From Arcobacter sp. (GTDB lineage Bacteria > Campylobacterota > Campylobacteria > Campylobacterales > Arcobacteraceae), in assembly GCA_002869565.1 (NCBI GenBank), contig PKUJ01000018.1, positions 50,765 to 114,764 on the forward strand: 64,000 nucleotides of DNA. Direction: 5' to 3'. Shown piece by piece: positions 17,154-25,938 of the stretch. The position numbers and the translations under genes are program-made. Each line of letters starts with the position of its first letter. The stretch's first letter is position 1. The notes under the pieces are model-generated. The model searched no databases and was not told the DNA's origin. It saw only the letters and a program-made list of their open reading frames with translations.

Positions 17154-19016
17154 TTATTTAATATTGATTTTTTCGAAGATTTTATTAAAATTATTTAAAA
17201 TTTCTTTACTTTGATTAGATATCAATTTAGAGGATAAATTTTTATCTTCTAAAAAATTAGCATAAGGTAAAATTAGTTTAAAATATTTTTCTAATATTTT
17301 AAAAATAATTGAGTCAGAGAAATTATTTTTTAGTCCACAAAAGTCTTTAATAAAGTCACTTTTGAAATCTATTGAATTTAATCTTTTTAATATCTCTTTT
17401 TCTTTCTGAATTCTTTTTTTATCTAGTGTTGATAATTCTTTTTTTGAAATTGAATAAAAATTAGAAATAAGTTCTTTCTGAAGATTATTTTTATTGATAT
17501 TTCTAACATTAATTTCAGTGGGTTTCAAAGGAGTAGTTCCTTCAAAGAAAGCTCCATCCCCTAAATTATAGATATTAATGTCTTTATTATTTGATATTAT
17601 AATATTTAGGTTATCAATCATATCTGTATATTCCAATAATGTAGGAACTTCTTTTATAAAGTTTCCTTTTACAAAAACTATATTATTTTGAAAGTCTACT
17701 TTATCATTTTTTATATTATTCAGATTTATTTTTTTAGAAGATTTATGCGTTCCGACGTGCGTTTTTCCAGTTTTTGAATCAATTGAAGCATCAACTCCTA
17801 AAAGGTATATTTCCTTTGCACCTAATTTAATTAATATATCAACTCCAATATCTCCTATTGTAATGCCGGATAAAAATCCAAAACCTTCAAATAGTTCTAA
17901 AGAATTTTGCATGAAAAATATATTTGTATTTTTAGTTATTTCATATAGGTTCTCATCGAGTTTGATTGAAGATAAAATAATAGAGTTTTCATACATATAA
18001 TTTTTTACATTAAATTGTTCTATCATAGCATCTTTTTGTCCATCCATTATAATTATTATATCAGGAATAATTTCAAGAATTTGAAGATGTTTTAAGACAG
18101 CAGAAGCGGCAACTATAATAAATTTATCGTGATTTAAGTATAACCATTCTATATTTTTAGCTAAGGATACACCTGCTCCTAAAAAGATCACTCTATCATT
18201 TTTAAAAAAATTGTTAGTTTTAGATAGGTTGATTATTGGTCGTTTTTCTTCAAAAAAATATTTATATCCTCTTTTTAAACTTATAATATATTCAGAAAAT
18301 GGGTATCTCATTTCTCCAAATTGTGTGAAGATTAAAGAAAGGTTATCGAGTATTGATTTATTATTTTGATGTGCTAACTCATAATGGATTAAATTGTTAT
18401 ATTCATATTTATAATCTAAAAAATCTTTGATAATATCTTTAAAAATTGTTTCTTCTTCCTCAATAGAAAAAAATAATTTAGAAGATTTGGCTAATTCTGT
18501 GTAATCAGTCATAAACATTGAAAGTCTGAAAATTTCAAAGTCTGGCTCTATTATTAAATAAGATTTTGCTTTTATACTTTTATGAAAATCATTTATATGT
18601 ACTCCAAGTAGAGTCCCTATAAAAATAAATTTGTTTATCTTTATATTTACATTAGAAAAATTATCTATAAAATTATTTATATAAAGGTAACTATTAATCT
18701 CATTTTCATAGTGATTTTTTCTAAGAATATGTTCTAATTTTACCAAGCTAAAGGCAGCACTTAAGTTAAAGTTATTAATTCTATTTATTGAGTCACTAAA
18801 AGGTTCTTTTTCATAAAATGTAGCTTTTGTTTTTTTATCAAAGAGTTGGAATTCTTGATTTAGGTATTCAATTGAATATCTTTGTTCATTTGTTTTTTCA
18901 AAATCTAAGGCTTTTTTATATATCTTTGGAACTTGAACTTTAAAAAAATCAAGATTTTTTATATAAATTTCTTGTAATGTTTGTTGAAGTTCATTATATT
19001 GATTTGATTCATTCAT
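17154..19016 (-). CDS. Motility accessory factor (Maf, DUF115) protein 1
   Basis: A 620-residue Maf-family protein. The central 6-hydroxymethylpterin-pyrophosphokinase MptE-like (MAF_flag10) domain starts with VIFLGAGVSLAKNIEWL near 276-292; the usual GAGPSL loop reads GAGVSL here. IIPDIIIIMDGQKD, IYLLGVDASID and THVGTHKS follow the family pattern. The N-terminal 250 residues are the variable Maf N-domain. Mafs transfer nonulosonic acids from CMP donors onto flagellin serines and threonines in the cytoplasm before export. It is the first gene of the leftward operon, 114 bases from the divergent plus-strand module. Confidence 0.85.
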   Translation of the reverse strand: MNESNQYNELQQTLQEIYIKNLDFFKVQVPKIYKKALDFEKTNEQRYSIEYLNQEFQLFDKKTKATFYEKEPFSDSINRINNFNLSAAFSLVKLEHILRKNHYENEINSYLYINNFIDNFSNVNIKINKFIFIGTLLGVHINDFHKSIKAKSYLIIEPDFEIFRLSMFMTDYTELAKSSKLFFSIEEEETIFKDIIKDFLDYKYEYNNLIHYELAHQNNKSILDNLSLIFTQFGEMRYPFSEYIISLKRGYKYFFEEKRPIINLSKTNNFFKNDRVIFLGAGVSLAKNIEWLYLNHDKFIIVAASAVLKHLQILEIIPDIIIIMDGQKDAMIEQFNVKNYMYENSIILSSIKLDENLYEITKNTNIFFMQNSLELFEGFGFLSGITIGDIGVDILIKLGAKEIYLLGVDASIDSKTGKTHVGTHKSSKKINLNNIKNDKVDFQNNIVFVKGNFIKEVPTLLEYTDMIDNLNIIISNNKDINIYNLGDGAFFEGTTPLKPTEINVRNINKNNLQKELISNFYSISKKELSTLDKKRIQKEKEILKRLNSIDFKSDFIKDFCGLKNNFSDSIIFKILEKYFKLILPYANFLEDKNLSSKLISNQSKEILNNFNKIFEKINIK

Positions 19017-19130
19017 TTAAATATTATAAGGTATTTTTTGTTAATAGTTGGTTAGTATAAACTAAATATATTAAAAGCTAAAAATAATTTAGATATATTG
19101 TTATTAAATATATTTATACTGGGAGAATAA

Positions 19131-19874
19131 TTGAGTTTTAAAAATTTTATAGTCAGAGATAATTATAAATATTTAGATGCTTTAAAAACAATAGATATTA
19201 ATAAAAAGAGTTTTTTAGTAGTTGTTGATAAAGATGAAATTCCCATAGGTGTAGTAACTGAAGGTGATATTAGAAGAAGATTAATATCTGGAGCCTCTTT
19301 AGAAGATAAAATTTGTTATGAGAAAGAGTTCATAAGTATGAAAGATACGGAGTCTTTTTTAAAACTTTTTGAGTATTTTAGATATGAAAAAATAAACTTT
19401 ATTCCTATATTAGCAAATGATGGAAAATTAAAAAATATAATTTCAAAAAAGCAATTTCACCTAATGCTTTTAAAAGATATTGAGTATGATTTATTTAAGT
19501 TACCTTTTTTGGATGAAAAAGATTTAGATTATGAAGTCTTTAACAGACCTTGGGGTTTCTATAAAAGTACATTATTAGCTGAACATGTACAATCAAAAAT
19601 AATTACAGTATTTCCAAAAGAGGAATTAAGTCTTCAAAAACATAGAAGAAGAGAAGAGCATTGGATAATAATAAAAGGTGAAGGTAAAATTATACTTGAA
19701 GAATCAATTATAGTAGTGGAACAAGGAAGATATGTATATATTCCTAAAGGAACTAAACATAAAGTTATTAATACTTCAGAGAAAGAAAATCTAATATTTG
19801 CAGAAGTTCAATTAGGTGATTATTTTGGAGAAGATGATATTATAAGATATGAAGATAAATATGGGAGATTATAA
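19131..19874 (+). CDS. CBS domain plus type II phosphomannose isomerase-like cupin
   Basis: A 247-residue protein starting at TTG, with GGGAG as ribosome binding site. Residues 1-115 form a CBS pair (VTEGDIRRRL at 43-52). Residues 135-247 match the C-terminal isomerase domain of bifunctional GMP/PMI enzymes: NRPWGFYKS, SLQKHRRREEHW with the metal ligands Gln169, His171, Glu176 and His177, YIPKGTKHKVIN, and GDYFGEDDIIRYEDKYGR. The guanylyltransferase half is absent. Type II PMI interconverts fructose-6-phosphate and mannose-6-phosphate. It overlaps the NeuB-like gene by one base, which suggests it supplies or senses the sugar phosphate used there; the CBS pair may bind a nucleotide. Confidence 0.85.
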   Translation: MSFKNFIVRDNYKYLDALKTIDINKKSFLVVVDKDEIPIGVVTEGDIRRRLISGASLEDKICYEKEFISMKDTESFLKLFEYFRYEKINFIPILANDGKLKNIISKKQFHLMLLKDIEYDLFKLPFLDEKDLDYEVFNRPWGFYKSTLLAEHVQSKIITVFPKEELSLQKHRRREEHWIIIKGEGKIILEESIIVVEQGRYVYIPKGTKHKVINTSEKENLIFAEVQLGDYFGEDDIIRYEDKYGRL

Positions 19875-20755
19875 TGGCTTTTAATTTTAATTACAAAGAG
19901 CCCAAATTGATTGCAGAAATTGGATGTAATCATATGGGAAATTTTGAAATAGCTAAAGAGTTAATTGATTTAGCAAAAAGTTCAGGTGCAAAATATGTTA
20001 AATTTCAAAAAAGAAATAACAAAGAGCTTTTAACTAAAGAACAATATGAAACTGAACACCCCGTTCCAGCAAATTCTTATGGTAAAACATATGGTGAACA
20101 TAGAGAGTTTTTGGAGTTTTCAAAAGAGCAACATGCCCAATTAAAAAGTTACTGTGATTCAATAGGAGTAATATATTCAACTTCAGTTTGGGATGTAACA
20201 AGTGCAAAAGAGATGTGTGAGTTTGAACCTGAGTTTTTAAAAGTTCCTTCTGCATGTAATAATAATTTTGAGATGTTAAAAGTTTTAAGAGATGAGTTTA
20301 AAGGTCAAGTTCAATTATCAATTGGTATGACAAGCAAAGAAGAAGTAGAAGAAATAGTTAAGTTTTTTGAAGAAACAGATCAAGCTAAAAGTAGACTTTT
20401 GATTTATTCTTGTACTTCCGGATATCCAGTTCCTTTTGAAGATGTTTCCTTATTGGAAATAAATTGGTTGTATGAAAAATATGAAAATAGAATAAGTGAA
20501 ATAGGATTTTCAGGACATCATTTAGGTATTGCTATTGATATTGCCGCTTATACTTTAGGAGCTAGATGGATAGAAAGACATTTTACAAAAGATATAACTT
20601 GGAAAGGAACTGACCATTCGGCATCTTTAATGCCTGATGGTTTAAGAAGATTAAACAGAGATTTAAATGCAACTTATAAAGCATTAAAAAGAAAAGAAAA
20701 AGAGATCCTTCCAATTGAACAAGTACAAAGAGATAAGTTAAAAAATAGAAAGTAA
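19874..20755 (+). CDS. NeuB-family nonulosonic acid synthase lacking the SAF domain
   Basis: A 293-residue TIM-barrel synthase: AEIGCNHMGN at 14-23, KYVKFQKRN (PEP binding), GMTSKEEVEEI and EIGFSGHHLGIAIDIAA are family hallmarks, and RWIERHFTKDITWKGTDHSASL matches the metal/PEP site. It condenses PEP with a hexosamine or hexose (phosphate) to give a nine-carbon keto acid. NeuB/PseI/LegI proteins are usually about 335-350 residues with a C-terminal SAF (antifreeze-like) domain; this one stops after the barrel, and the next gene starts 5 bases later, so it is not a visible truncation. See findings for a possible KDN-9-phosphate synthase role. Confidence 0.88.
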   Translation: MAFNFNYKEPKLIAEIGCNHMGNFEIAKELIDLAKSSGAKYVKFQKRNNKELLTKEQYETEHPVPANSYGKTYGEHREFLEFSKEQHAQLKSYCDSIGVIYSTSVWDVTSAKEMCEFEPEFLKVPSACNNNFEMLKVLRDEFKGQVQLSIGMTSKEEVEEIVKFFEETDQAKSRLLIYSCTSGYPVPFEDVSLLEINWLYEKYENRISEIGFSGHHLGIAIDIAAYTLGARWIERHFTKDITWKGTDHSASLMPDGLRRLNRDLNATYKALKRKEKEILPIEQVQRDKLKNRK

Positions 20756-20760
20756 GTAAA

Positions 20761-21606
20761 ATGAAATGTAAACTTTGCGATAACCAAAAGCATAAAAAAA
20801 GAAAGGGTAGTGTTCGAGATAATAAAAATTTAGAGATTTTTGAATGTTGCGATTGTGGATTAGTTTTTTTATCTGAAGATACAATTGGGGATGATTTTTA
20901 TGAGTCATCAAATATGCATGGGAGTTTCGATTTTCAAAAATGGAGAAATCAAACAAATGAAGATGATACTAGAAGATTTAATTTTATAAAAAATAGCATG
21001 GTAAATAAAGAGATTCTTGATTTTGGAAGTGGAAATGGGGGATTTTTAAAACAGGCAAAAACTTTATGCAAAGATGCATGTGGAATTGAATTGGAAAAAG
21101 CTGTTAAACCTTTTTATAAAGAGGAAAATATTGAACTTTATAGTGATCTTGATGAATGCACTAAACAATTTGATATTATAACCTCTTTTCATGTTATTGA
21201 ACACATAAAAGAACCTTTAGAGATATTGGAAAAACTAAAAGAGAAATTAAAAAAGAATGGAAAATTTATAATTGAAGTTCCAAATGCTAATGATGCCTTG
21301 TTGACAATTTATGAAAGTGAAGGTTTTTCAAATTTTACTTATTGGAGTTGTCATTTATATTTATATACACAACATACACTTTCAATGCTTGCAAAACAAG
21401 CAGGATTTAAAGTTGAGTTTATAAAACATATCCAACGATATCCTTTATCAAACCATTTGTATTGGTTAAGTAAAAATAAACCAGGTGGACATGAAAAGTG
21501 GGGTAATTTTTTAGATTCTGAAGAATTAACAAAAGCATACGAAAATCAACTTGCAAGTTTACATGCTACAGATACAATTATAGCAAGTTTTATTAAGGAA
21601 AATTAA
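20761..21606 (+). CDS. Zinc-ribbon class I SAM-dependent methyltransferase
   Basis: A 281-residue protein. N-terminal cysteine pairs (CKLC at 3-6 and CCDC near 29-32) form a likely zinc ribbon, followed by a Methyltransf_23-type domain with ILDFGSGNGGFLKQA near 77-91 and TSFHVIEHIKEP near 141-152. A tyrosine/tryptophan-rich C-terminus follows. It is between the NeuB-like and the NeuA-KdsC-like genes, overlapping the latter by one base. It may methylate the nonulosonic acid or its precursor, but methyltransferases of this type are widespread, and no substrate is indicated by sequence. Confidence 0.75.
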   Translation: MKCKLCDNQKHKKRKGSVRDNKNLEIFECCDCGLVFLSEDTIGDDFYESSNMHGSFDFQKWRNQTNEDDTRRFNFIKNSMVNKEILDFGSGNGGFLKQAKTLCKDACGIELEKAVKPFYKEENIELYSDLDECTKQFDIITSFHVIEHIKEPLEILEKLKEKLKKNGKFIIEVPNANDALLTIYESEGFSNFTYWSCHLYLYTQHTLSMLAKQAGFKVEFIKHIQRYPLSNHLYWLSKNKPGGHEKWGNFLDSEELTKAYENQLASLHATDTIIASFIKEN

Positions 21607-22772
21607 TGAATATAGCCTTTATCCCACTTAGATGTGGAAGTAAATCAATACCTTTTAAAAATATTAAAGAGTTTTGTGGAAGACCACTTGTTTATTGGAA
21701 TTTAAAAGCTATTGAAGAATCAAAAAGCATTGATATTGTTTATGTTGCTACAGATTGTGAAGAGGTTATAAAAACAATAGAAGAGTTTAAATTTAAAAAA
21801 GTTTCTATTTATGAAAGAGAAGCTCAAAATGCTAGAGATACTTCTCCTACAGAAGATGTAATGTTAGAGTTTCTTACAAAACATAAACAAGATGATAATG
21901 ACCTATTTTTATTAGTGCAAGCAACTTCACCTATTACCCAAACAAATGATTTTGATAATGCAATAAATCAATTATTAGATTCAAATAAAGATTCACTTTT
22001 AACTGTTGTAAATGAAAAAAGATTTTTTTGGAATAAAAATGGTACTCCCATGAATTATGATTATAAAAATAGACCTAGACGTCAAGATTTTGAAGGTTTT
22101 TTTTTAGAAAATGGAGCTTTTTATATAAATAGAGTAAAAAATATATTAAAAGATAAAAATAGATTATCAGGTGATATTGATTTATATGTTATGAATGATT
22201 ATACCTCTATTGAGATAGATGAACCTTTAGATTGGCATATAGCGGAAAGCTATATGAAAGAACATATTCTAAAAAAAGAAAATAAAAAAAATAAAAAAAT
22301 AAAACTTTTTTTATCCGATGTTGATGGTACCTTAACAGATGCTGGAATGTATTATGACATACATGGAAATGAAATGAAAAAGTTCAATACCCATGATGGA
22401 AAAGGTTTTGAACTTTTAAAAAAATTTGGAGTCAAAATAGGTCTTATAACAAGTGAAAATACAAAGATAGTAGAAAATAGAGCAAAAAAACTTAAAGTTG
22501 ATTATCTATATCAAGGCGTTGAGTATGGTGGAAAACTAGAAGTAACAAAAATGATTTGTCAAAAAGAAGCTATAAGTTTAGATGAGGTTGCTTATATTGG
22601 TGATGATATTAATTGCAAAGAACTTTTAGAAAGTGTAGGCTTATCTGCTTGTCCTAATAATGCCATAGAAGAGATTAAAAAAATACCAAATATTATAAAA
22701 CTTAAAAAAAATGGTGGAAATGGTGCTGTTAGAGAGTTTATTGATTATTATTTAGATTTGAATAAAATATAA
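21606..22772 (+). CDS. CMP-nonulosonate synthetase fused to KdsC-like HAD phosphatase
   Basis: A 388-residue fusion. Residues 1-220 are an acylneuraminate cytidylyltransferase (IPLRCGSKSIPFKNI at 6-20; LLVQATSPIT near 102-111; ENGAFYINR near 168-176). Residues 232-388 are a KdsC-type HAD phosphatase with the catalytic DVDGTLTD (Asp238, Asp240) and YIGDDINCKEL near 335, so both halves look active. The same order occurs in vertebrate CMP-sialate synthetase and in some bacterial KDN/Neu5Ac pathways that pass through a 9-phosphate. It probably dephosphorylates the NeuB-like product and activates it with CTP for the Maf transferases. Confidence 0.88.
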   Translation: MNIAFIPLRCGSKSIPFKNIKEFCGRPLVYWNLKAIEESKSIDIVYVATDCEEVIKTIEEFKFKKVSIYEREAQNARDTSPTEDVMLEFLTKHKQDDNDLFLLVQATSPITQTNDFDNAINQLLDSNKDSLLTVVNEKRFFWNKNGTPMNYDYKNRPRRQDFEGFFLENGAFYINRVKNILKDKNRLSGDIDLYVMNDYTSIEIDEPLDWHIAESYMKEHILKKENKKNKKIKLFLSDVDGTLTDAGMYYDIHGNEMKKFNTHDGKGFELLKKFGVKIGLITSENTKIVENRAKKLKVDYLYQGVEYGGKLEVTKMICQKEAISLDEVAYIGDDINCKELLESVGLSACPNNAIEEIKKIPNIIKLKKNGGNGAVREFIDYYLDLNKI

Positions 22773-22783
22773 TAAGGATAAGA

Positions 22784-24817
22784 ATGGAGACGAAAGCTGA
22801 AGAGCAATTACAAACTGCATTAATAAATAATTATTTGGTTAACTTAAACTTTCTAAGAGAAGTTGATTATGAATTATTTAAAAAAGTTGAATTACTTTCA
22901 GAATATATTGAAAAAGGACATTATCAAGAAAGATTTACTTTAGAATTTTTAGAAAAAGATGGAGAGTTTGATATTTATGATAATAAGAACAATAAATATC
23001 TTTATGAAAAAAAGCCCAAACGTTTTAAAGAAAAAATAAAATCAAAGATAAGATTAGATGAAAAAAATACAATTAATTTAGTAAATTTCACATTATTTGA
23101 AAATTATTCAGATAGTTTCGAAAAAAATATTGATACTAAACAAGGATTGATAAATATTTTACACAGTCAAATGTATGAATATGGGAAAATTATACCTCAG
23201 AAAAAAGAAGAAAAGAAATTTAAACATGTAAAAAAAGTTATATTTTTAGGTACTTTATTAGCTCGTCATATGGAAGATATAAAAAATAGTTTAAATTCTA
23301 CTTGCCATTTTATTTATGAAAAAAATCTTGAAATATTTAGATTGTCTTTGTTTACTTTTAATTATGAAATATTAGGATTAAATAGTTTAGTTGTATTTTC
23401 TATTATGGATGATTTAGAAATAACAAAAAATAAATTTAAAGATTTTTTTAATAATTATATACCTTTTGAAAATAATTGTATAAAATTTGTTGATATAATA
23501 AATGATGAAACTCTTCTTAACAGTTTGTTAGATGTTTCTCATAAAAGTAATGTAGCAATTTTTGATCATCAAAGATGGTTACATAGAATTGCAAAAGATA
23601 CATTTACTAATATTGCTGATCATTACAATATTTTAACTACATTAAATAAAAATTTAAAATTTAAATTAAATGATACTCCTATCCTGTGTTTAGGTGCAGG
23701 GCCTTCTTTAGAAAAAAACATGACTTGGTTAAAAAAAGAAAAGAGAAACTTTATCGTAGTTGCAATGGCTGCAGTTTTGTCAAAAATACAAAAACATGAA
23801 ATTATTCCTGATATAATAATATCAATAGATACTGATTATGATGGATTAAAAAAACAATTTGAGTTAGGAAAATATGATTATTTAAAAGATACAATATTTA
23901 TATGCTCTTCTTCTACCCCCTCTTTTATTTTAAAACTTTTTGAGAAAGAAAAAACTTTTTTATTTGATGCCCTAATAAAATTAAAAGATAATTCTAATTA
24001 TTATGAAGTACATAGTATTGCAGAAGCATTTTTATCTTTATTTCTAGATATAAATTTTAAAAATATATATCTACTGGGCTTTGATTTAACTTTAAATCAA
24101 GAAACAGGAAGCAGTCATTTCTCTGATTATAAATCTAATGTTAATCATAATTTAAAAAGAAATAATAATCAAAAACTAAAAAGTGGGAATAGCAATTTAT
24201 TTGAGGATATTATTACTGTAAAATCAAATTTAGAAAAAGAAGTTTACTCGACAAGATTATTTGGATTATCTATAGATTTGATTAAAAAAATAGTTCTTCA
24301 GTTTAAAAAAGAAGATCAAAATATTTATAACTTATCTGATAGTGCGGCATATGTAAAGGGTATAAAATATATTGAATTTGAAGAATTAAATAATAAAAAA
24401 CTTGCCAAAAAAGATTTTAATTTGGAATTTATTAAATATTTGGATTCTATTTCAGAAAATCAATTATCTATGAATGAAAAGAAAAGATTTAAAGAAGAAA
24501 AAAATATATTAGAGGCAAGTATTTTTGAAATTAAAAAAACAAAAGATGAGAATCAAGATATAAATTCTTTGGATGATTTCATTAAAATTTATGAAAATAT
24601 TATATTTAAGCTAACAAAAACAAAAAAAGTCATTTCTTCTGAAATATTTAATAATTATTTTATTTTACTTTTTCAATATGTTTATTATTATTTTAACGAT
24701 AAAAATTTAAAAGATGATAAGAAAAAATTAAAAGAATTAGAGAAAGTTTTATTAAAACAGATTAATGATTTGATAGAAGATTATATAGAATACTTAAATT
24801 ATATAGTGAAAAATTAG
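22784..24817 (+). CDS. Motility accessory factor (Maf, DUF115) protein 2
   Basis: A 677-residue Maf protein, paralogous to the one encoded at 17154-19016. The core MptE-like domain begins TPILCLGAGPSLEKNMTWL (GAGPSL at 304-309, the consensus form), followed by IIPDIIISIDTDYDGL and IYLLGFDLTL. The N-terminal 290 residues are the variable domain, with LGTLLARHMEDI as in the other copy. It is the last gene of the plus-strand nonulosonic acid module, faces the flagellin gene across a shared terminator, and probably glycosylates that flagellin. Two divergent Mafs may use different CMP sugars. Confidence 0.87.
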   Translation: METKAEEQLQTALINNYLVNLNFLREVDYELFKKVELLSEYIEKGHYQERFTLEFLEKDGEFDIYDNKNNKYLYEKKPKRFKEKIKSKIRLDEKNTINLVNFTLFENYSDSFEKNIDTKQGLINILHSQMYEYGKIIPQKKEEKKFKHVKKVIFLGTLLARHMEDIKNSLNSTCHFIYEKNLEIFRLSLFTFNYEILGLNSLVVFSIMDDLEITKNKFKDFFNNYIPFENNCIKFVDIINDETLLNSLLDVSHKSNVAIFDHQRWLHRIAKDTFTNIADHYNILTTLNKNLKFKLNDTPILCLGAGPSLEKNMTWLKKEKRNFIVVAMAAVLSKIQKHEIIPDIIISIDTDYDGLKKQFELGKYDYLKDTIFICSSSTPSFILKLFEKEKTFLFDALIKLKDNSNYYEVHSIAEAFLSLFLDINFKNIYLLGFDLTLNQETGSSHFSDYKSNVNHNLKRNNNQKLKSGNSNLFEDIITVKSNLEKEVYSTRLFGLSIDLIKKIVLQFKKEDQNIYNLSDSAAYVKGIKYIEFEELNNKKLAKKDFNLEFIKYLDSISENQLSMNEKKRFKEEKNILEASIFEIKKTKDENQDINSLDDFIKIYENIIFKLTKTKKVISSEIFNNYFILLFQYVYYYFNDKNLKDDKKKLKELEKVLLKQINDLIEDYIEYLNYIVKN

Positions 24818-24857
24818 ATTACTGAAAAAGTATAATACTTTTTAAAAGAAATGTATC

Positions 24858-24882
24858 AAAGTAGCAGTAAAACTGCTACTTT
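24858..24882. terminator. Bidirectional hairpin between maf2 and flagellin
   Basis: AAAGTAGCAG and CTGCTACTTT pair perfectly (10 bp) around a TAAAA loop. A-rich and T-rich ends on the two arms suit termination in both directions. It lies between the converging maf2 and flagellin genes. Confidence 0.7.
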
Positions 24883-24894
24883 AACGACTAGTTA

Positions 24895-25704
24895 CTATTG
24901 TAAAAGTCTTAATACGTTTTGTTGAGTTGCATTCGCTTGGCTAATAGCATAAGAACCAGCTTGCGAGATAATATTTTGTTTGTTGAAGTTTGCACTTTCT
25001 TGAGCATAATCAACATCTCGAATAACAGATTCTGCTGCAGACAAGTTAGTTGATTGAGTCATTAAGTTTCTAACTGCTGACTCAACTTGATTTTGAGTAG
25101 AACCCACACCAGATCTTAGTCCATTTAGAGTAGTTAAAGCAGTATCTACTGTAGTTTGAAGTCCAGCTGTTAAACCAGCAGCTGTAATTGTTTTTAATCC
25201 ACTAATACTAAATTTAGTAGAGTTTGATGTAACAGCACTTAATGAAATTGTACTAGTTGATTTGTCTCCAACTTGAAATGATAAAGCAGCCGTTTTTAAA
25301 ACATTGATACCATTATAATTAGTTTGGTCAGCAATATTATCTAACTGAGTAATTAATTTATTAATATCATTAGCAATTGCTGTTTTACCTGCAGTTGAAG
25401 TTGTAGCTGTATTTGCTTGAATTAATTTAGCTTTAACAGTATCTAAAATATTAGATTGTTCAGACATTGATTTATCAGCAATTTGTAATAATGCAACAGC
25501 AGAGTTACCATTGTCAATTGCTTGATTTGTACCAGTAACTTGAGTTCTTAATTTATCAGCAATTGCTAAACCAGAAGCATCATCAGACGCTTTATTAATT
25601 TTAAGACCAGTAGAAAGTTTTTCTAATGAACTTGAAATGTTTTTACTTGTATTTTTAGCTGCTTCTTGAGCAGTAATTGATGAAACGTTTGTGTTAATAA
25701 CCAT
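24895..25704 (-). CDS. flaA: Flagellin (short, D0/D1 type)
   Basis: A 269-residue flagellin. The N-terminal D0/D1 region is clear (MVINTNVSSITAQ, SLEKLSTGLKINKASDDASG, LAIADKLRTQ), and the C-terminus ends QANATQQNVLRLLQ. The central variable part is only about 60 residues, so surface domains D2/D3 are nearly absent, as is typical of the small flagellins of Arcobacter. The middle is rich in serine and threonine, the residue type that Maf enzymes modify. It follows a structured leader with an AAAGGA ribosome binding site. Gene symbol is by family only; flaA and flaB cannot be told apart here. Confidence 0.95.
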   Translation of the reverse strand: MVINTNVSSITAQEAAKNTSKNISSSLEKLSTGLKINKASDDASGLAIADKLRTQVTGTNQAIDNGNSAVALLQIADKSMSEQSNILDTVKAKLIQANTATTSTAGKTAIANDINKLITQLDNIADQTNYNGINVLKTAALSFQVGDKSTSTISLSAVTSNSTKFSISGLKTITAAGLTAGLQTTVDTALTTLNGLRSGVGSTQNQVESAVRNLMTQSTNLSAAESVIRDVDYAQESANFNKQNIISQAGSYAISQANATQQNVLRLLQ

Positions 25705-25722
25705 AATAAATCCTTTTTAATT

Positions 25723-25818
25723 ATGACGTCATTGTAAACTAAAAGTCTAGCTTACTACGGAATACCTTCTTGTCAAAACAAGCATAGAGAAAAACTCTCT
25801 TCGGAACCCATTGATCCC
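25723..25818 (-). promoter_or_regulatory. Structured 5' leader of the flagellin gene
   Basis: Read on the minus strand, three consecutive hairpins precede the flagellin: GGGATC/GGTTCC (25803-25818, loop AATG, two G-U pairs), AGAGA/TCTCT (25786-25800) and CTTGT/ACAAG (25769-25782). The palindrome ATGACGTCAT (25723-25732) follows, then the AAAGGA ribosome binding site. I see no convincing sigma54 or sigma28 promoter. Post-transcriptional control of flagellin by CsrA-FliW is known in Campylobacter; whether this leader binds CsrA is only a possibility. Confidence 0.5.
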
Positions 25819-25897
25819 TAAAAGTTATAAGAGAATTATGACATACCAATTCTTAAAATTAGATTAAAAAGTAAGATATTTTGAGAAATCTTGATTT

Positions 25898-25938
25898 TTC
25901 AGCATATAAATTACTATGAAAGTAATTTATATGCTGAA
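25898..25938. repeat. Perfect 18-bp inverted repeat (hairpin)
   Basis: Positions 25898-25915 and 25921-25938 are perfectly complementary (arm TTCAGCATATAAATTACT) around the 5-base loop ATGAA. The stop codon and last codons of the minus-strand broken gene at 25914-26240 lie inside it. It probably ends that transcript, but no clear T tract follows on the minus strand. Confidence 0.75.

Noticed and set aside
1..19016. Genomic island with insertion sequences or attachment sites
   Set aside because: No transposase, integrase, direct repeat or tRNA boundary was found; the island looks like an ordinary, variable glycan locus.
20755..20761. Truncation or frameshift removing the SAF domain of the NeuB-like synthase
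   Set aside because: Only 5 bases separate its stop from the next ATG, and no SAF-like sequence is seen in other frames nearby, so the short form is natural here.
25705..25913. Sigma54 promoter for flagellin (TGGTAT around 25845 on the minus strand)
   Set aside because: The GG is not followed by GC at the required 10-base spacing, so the match is too poor.
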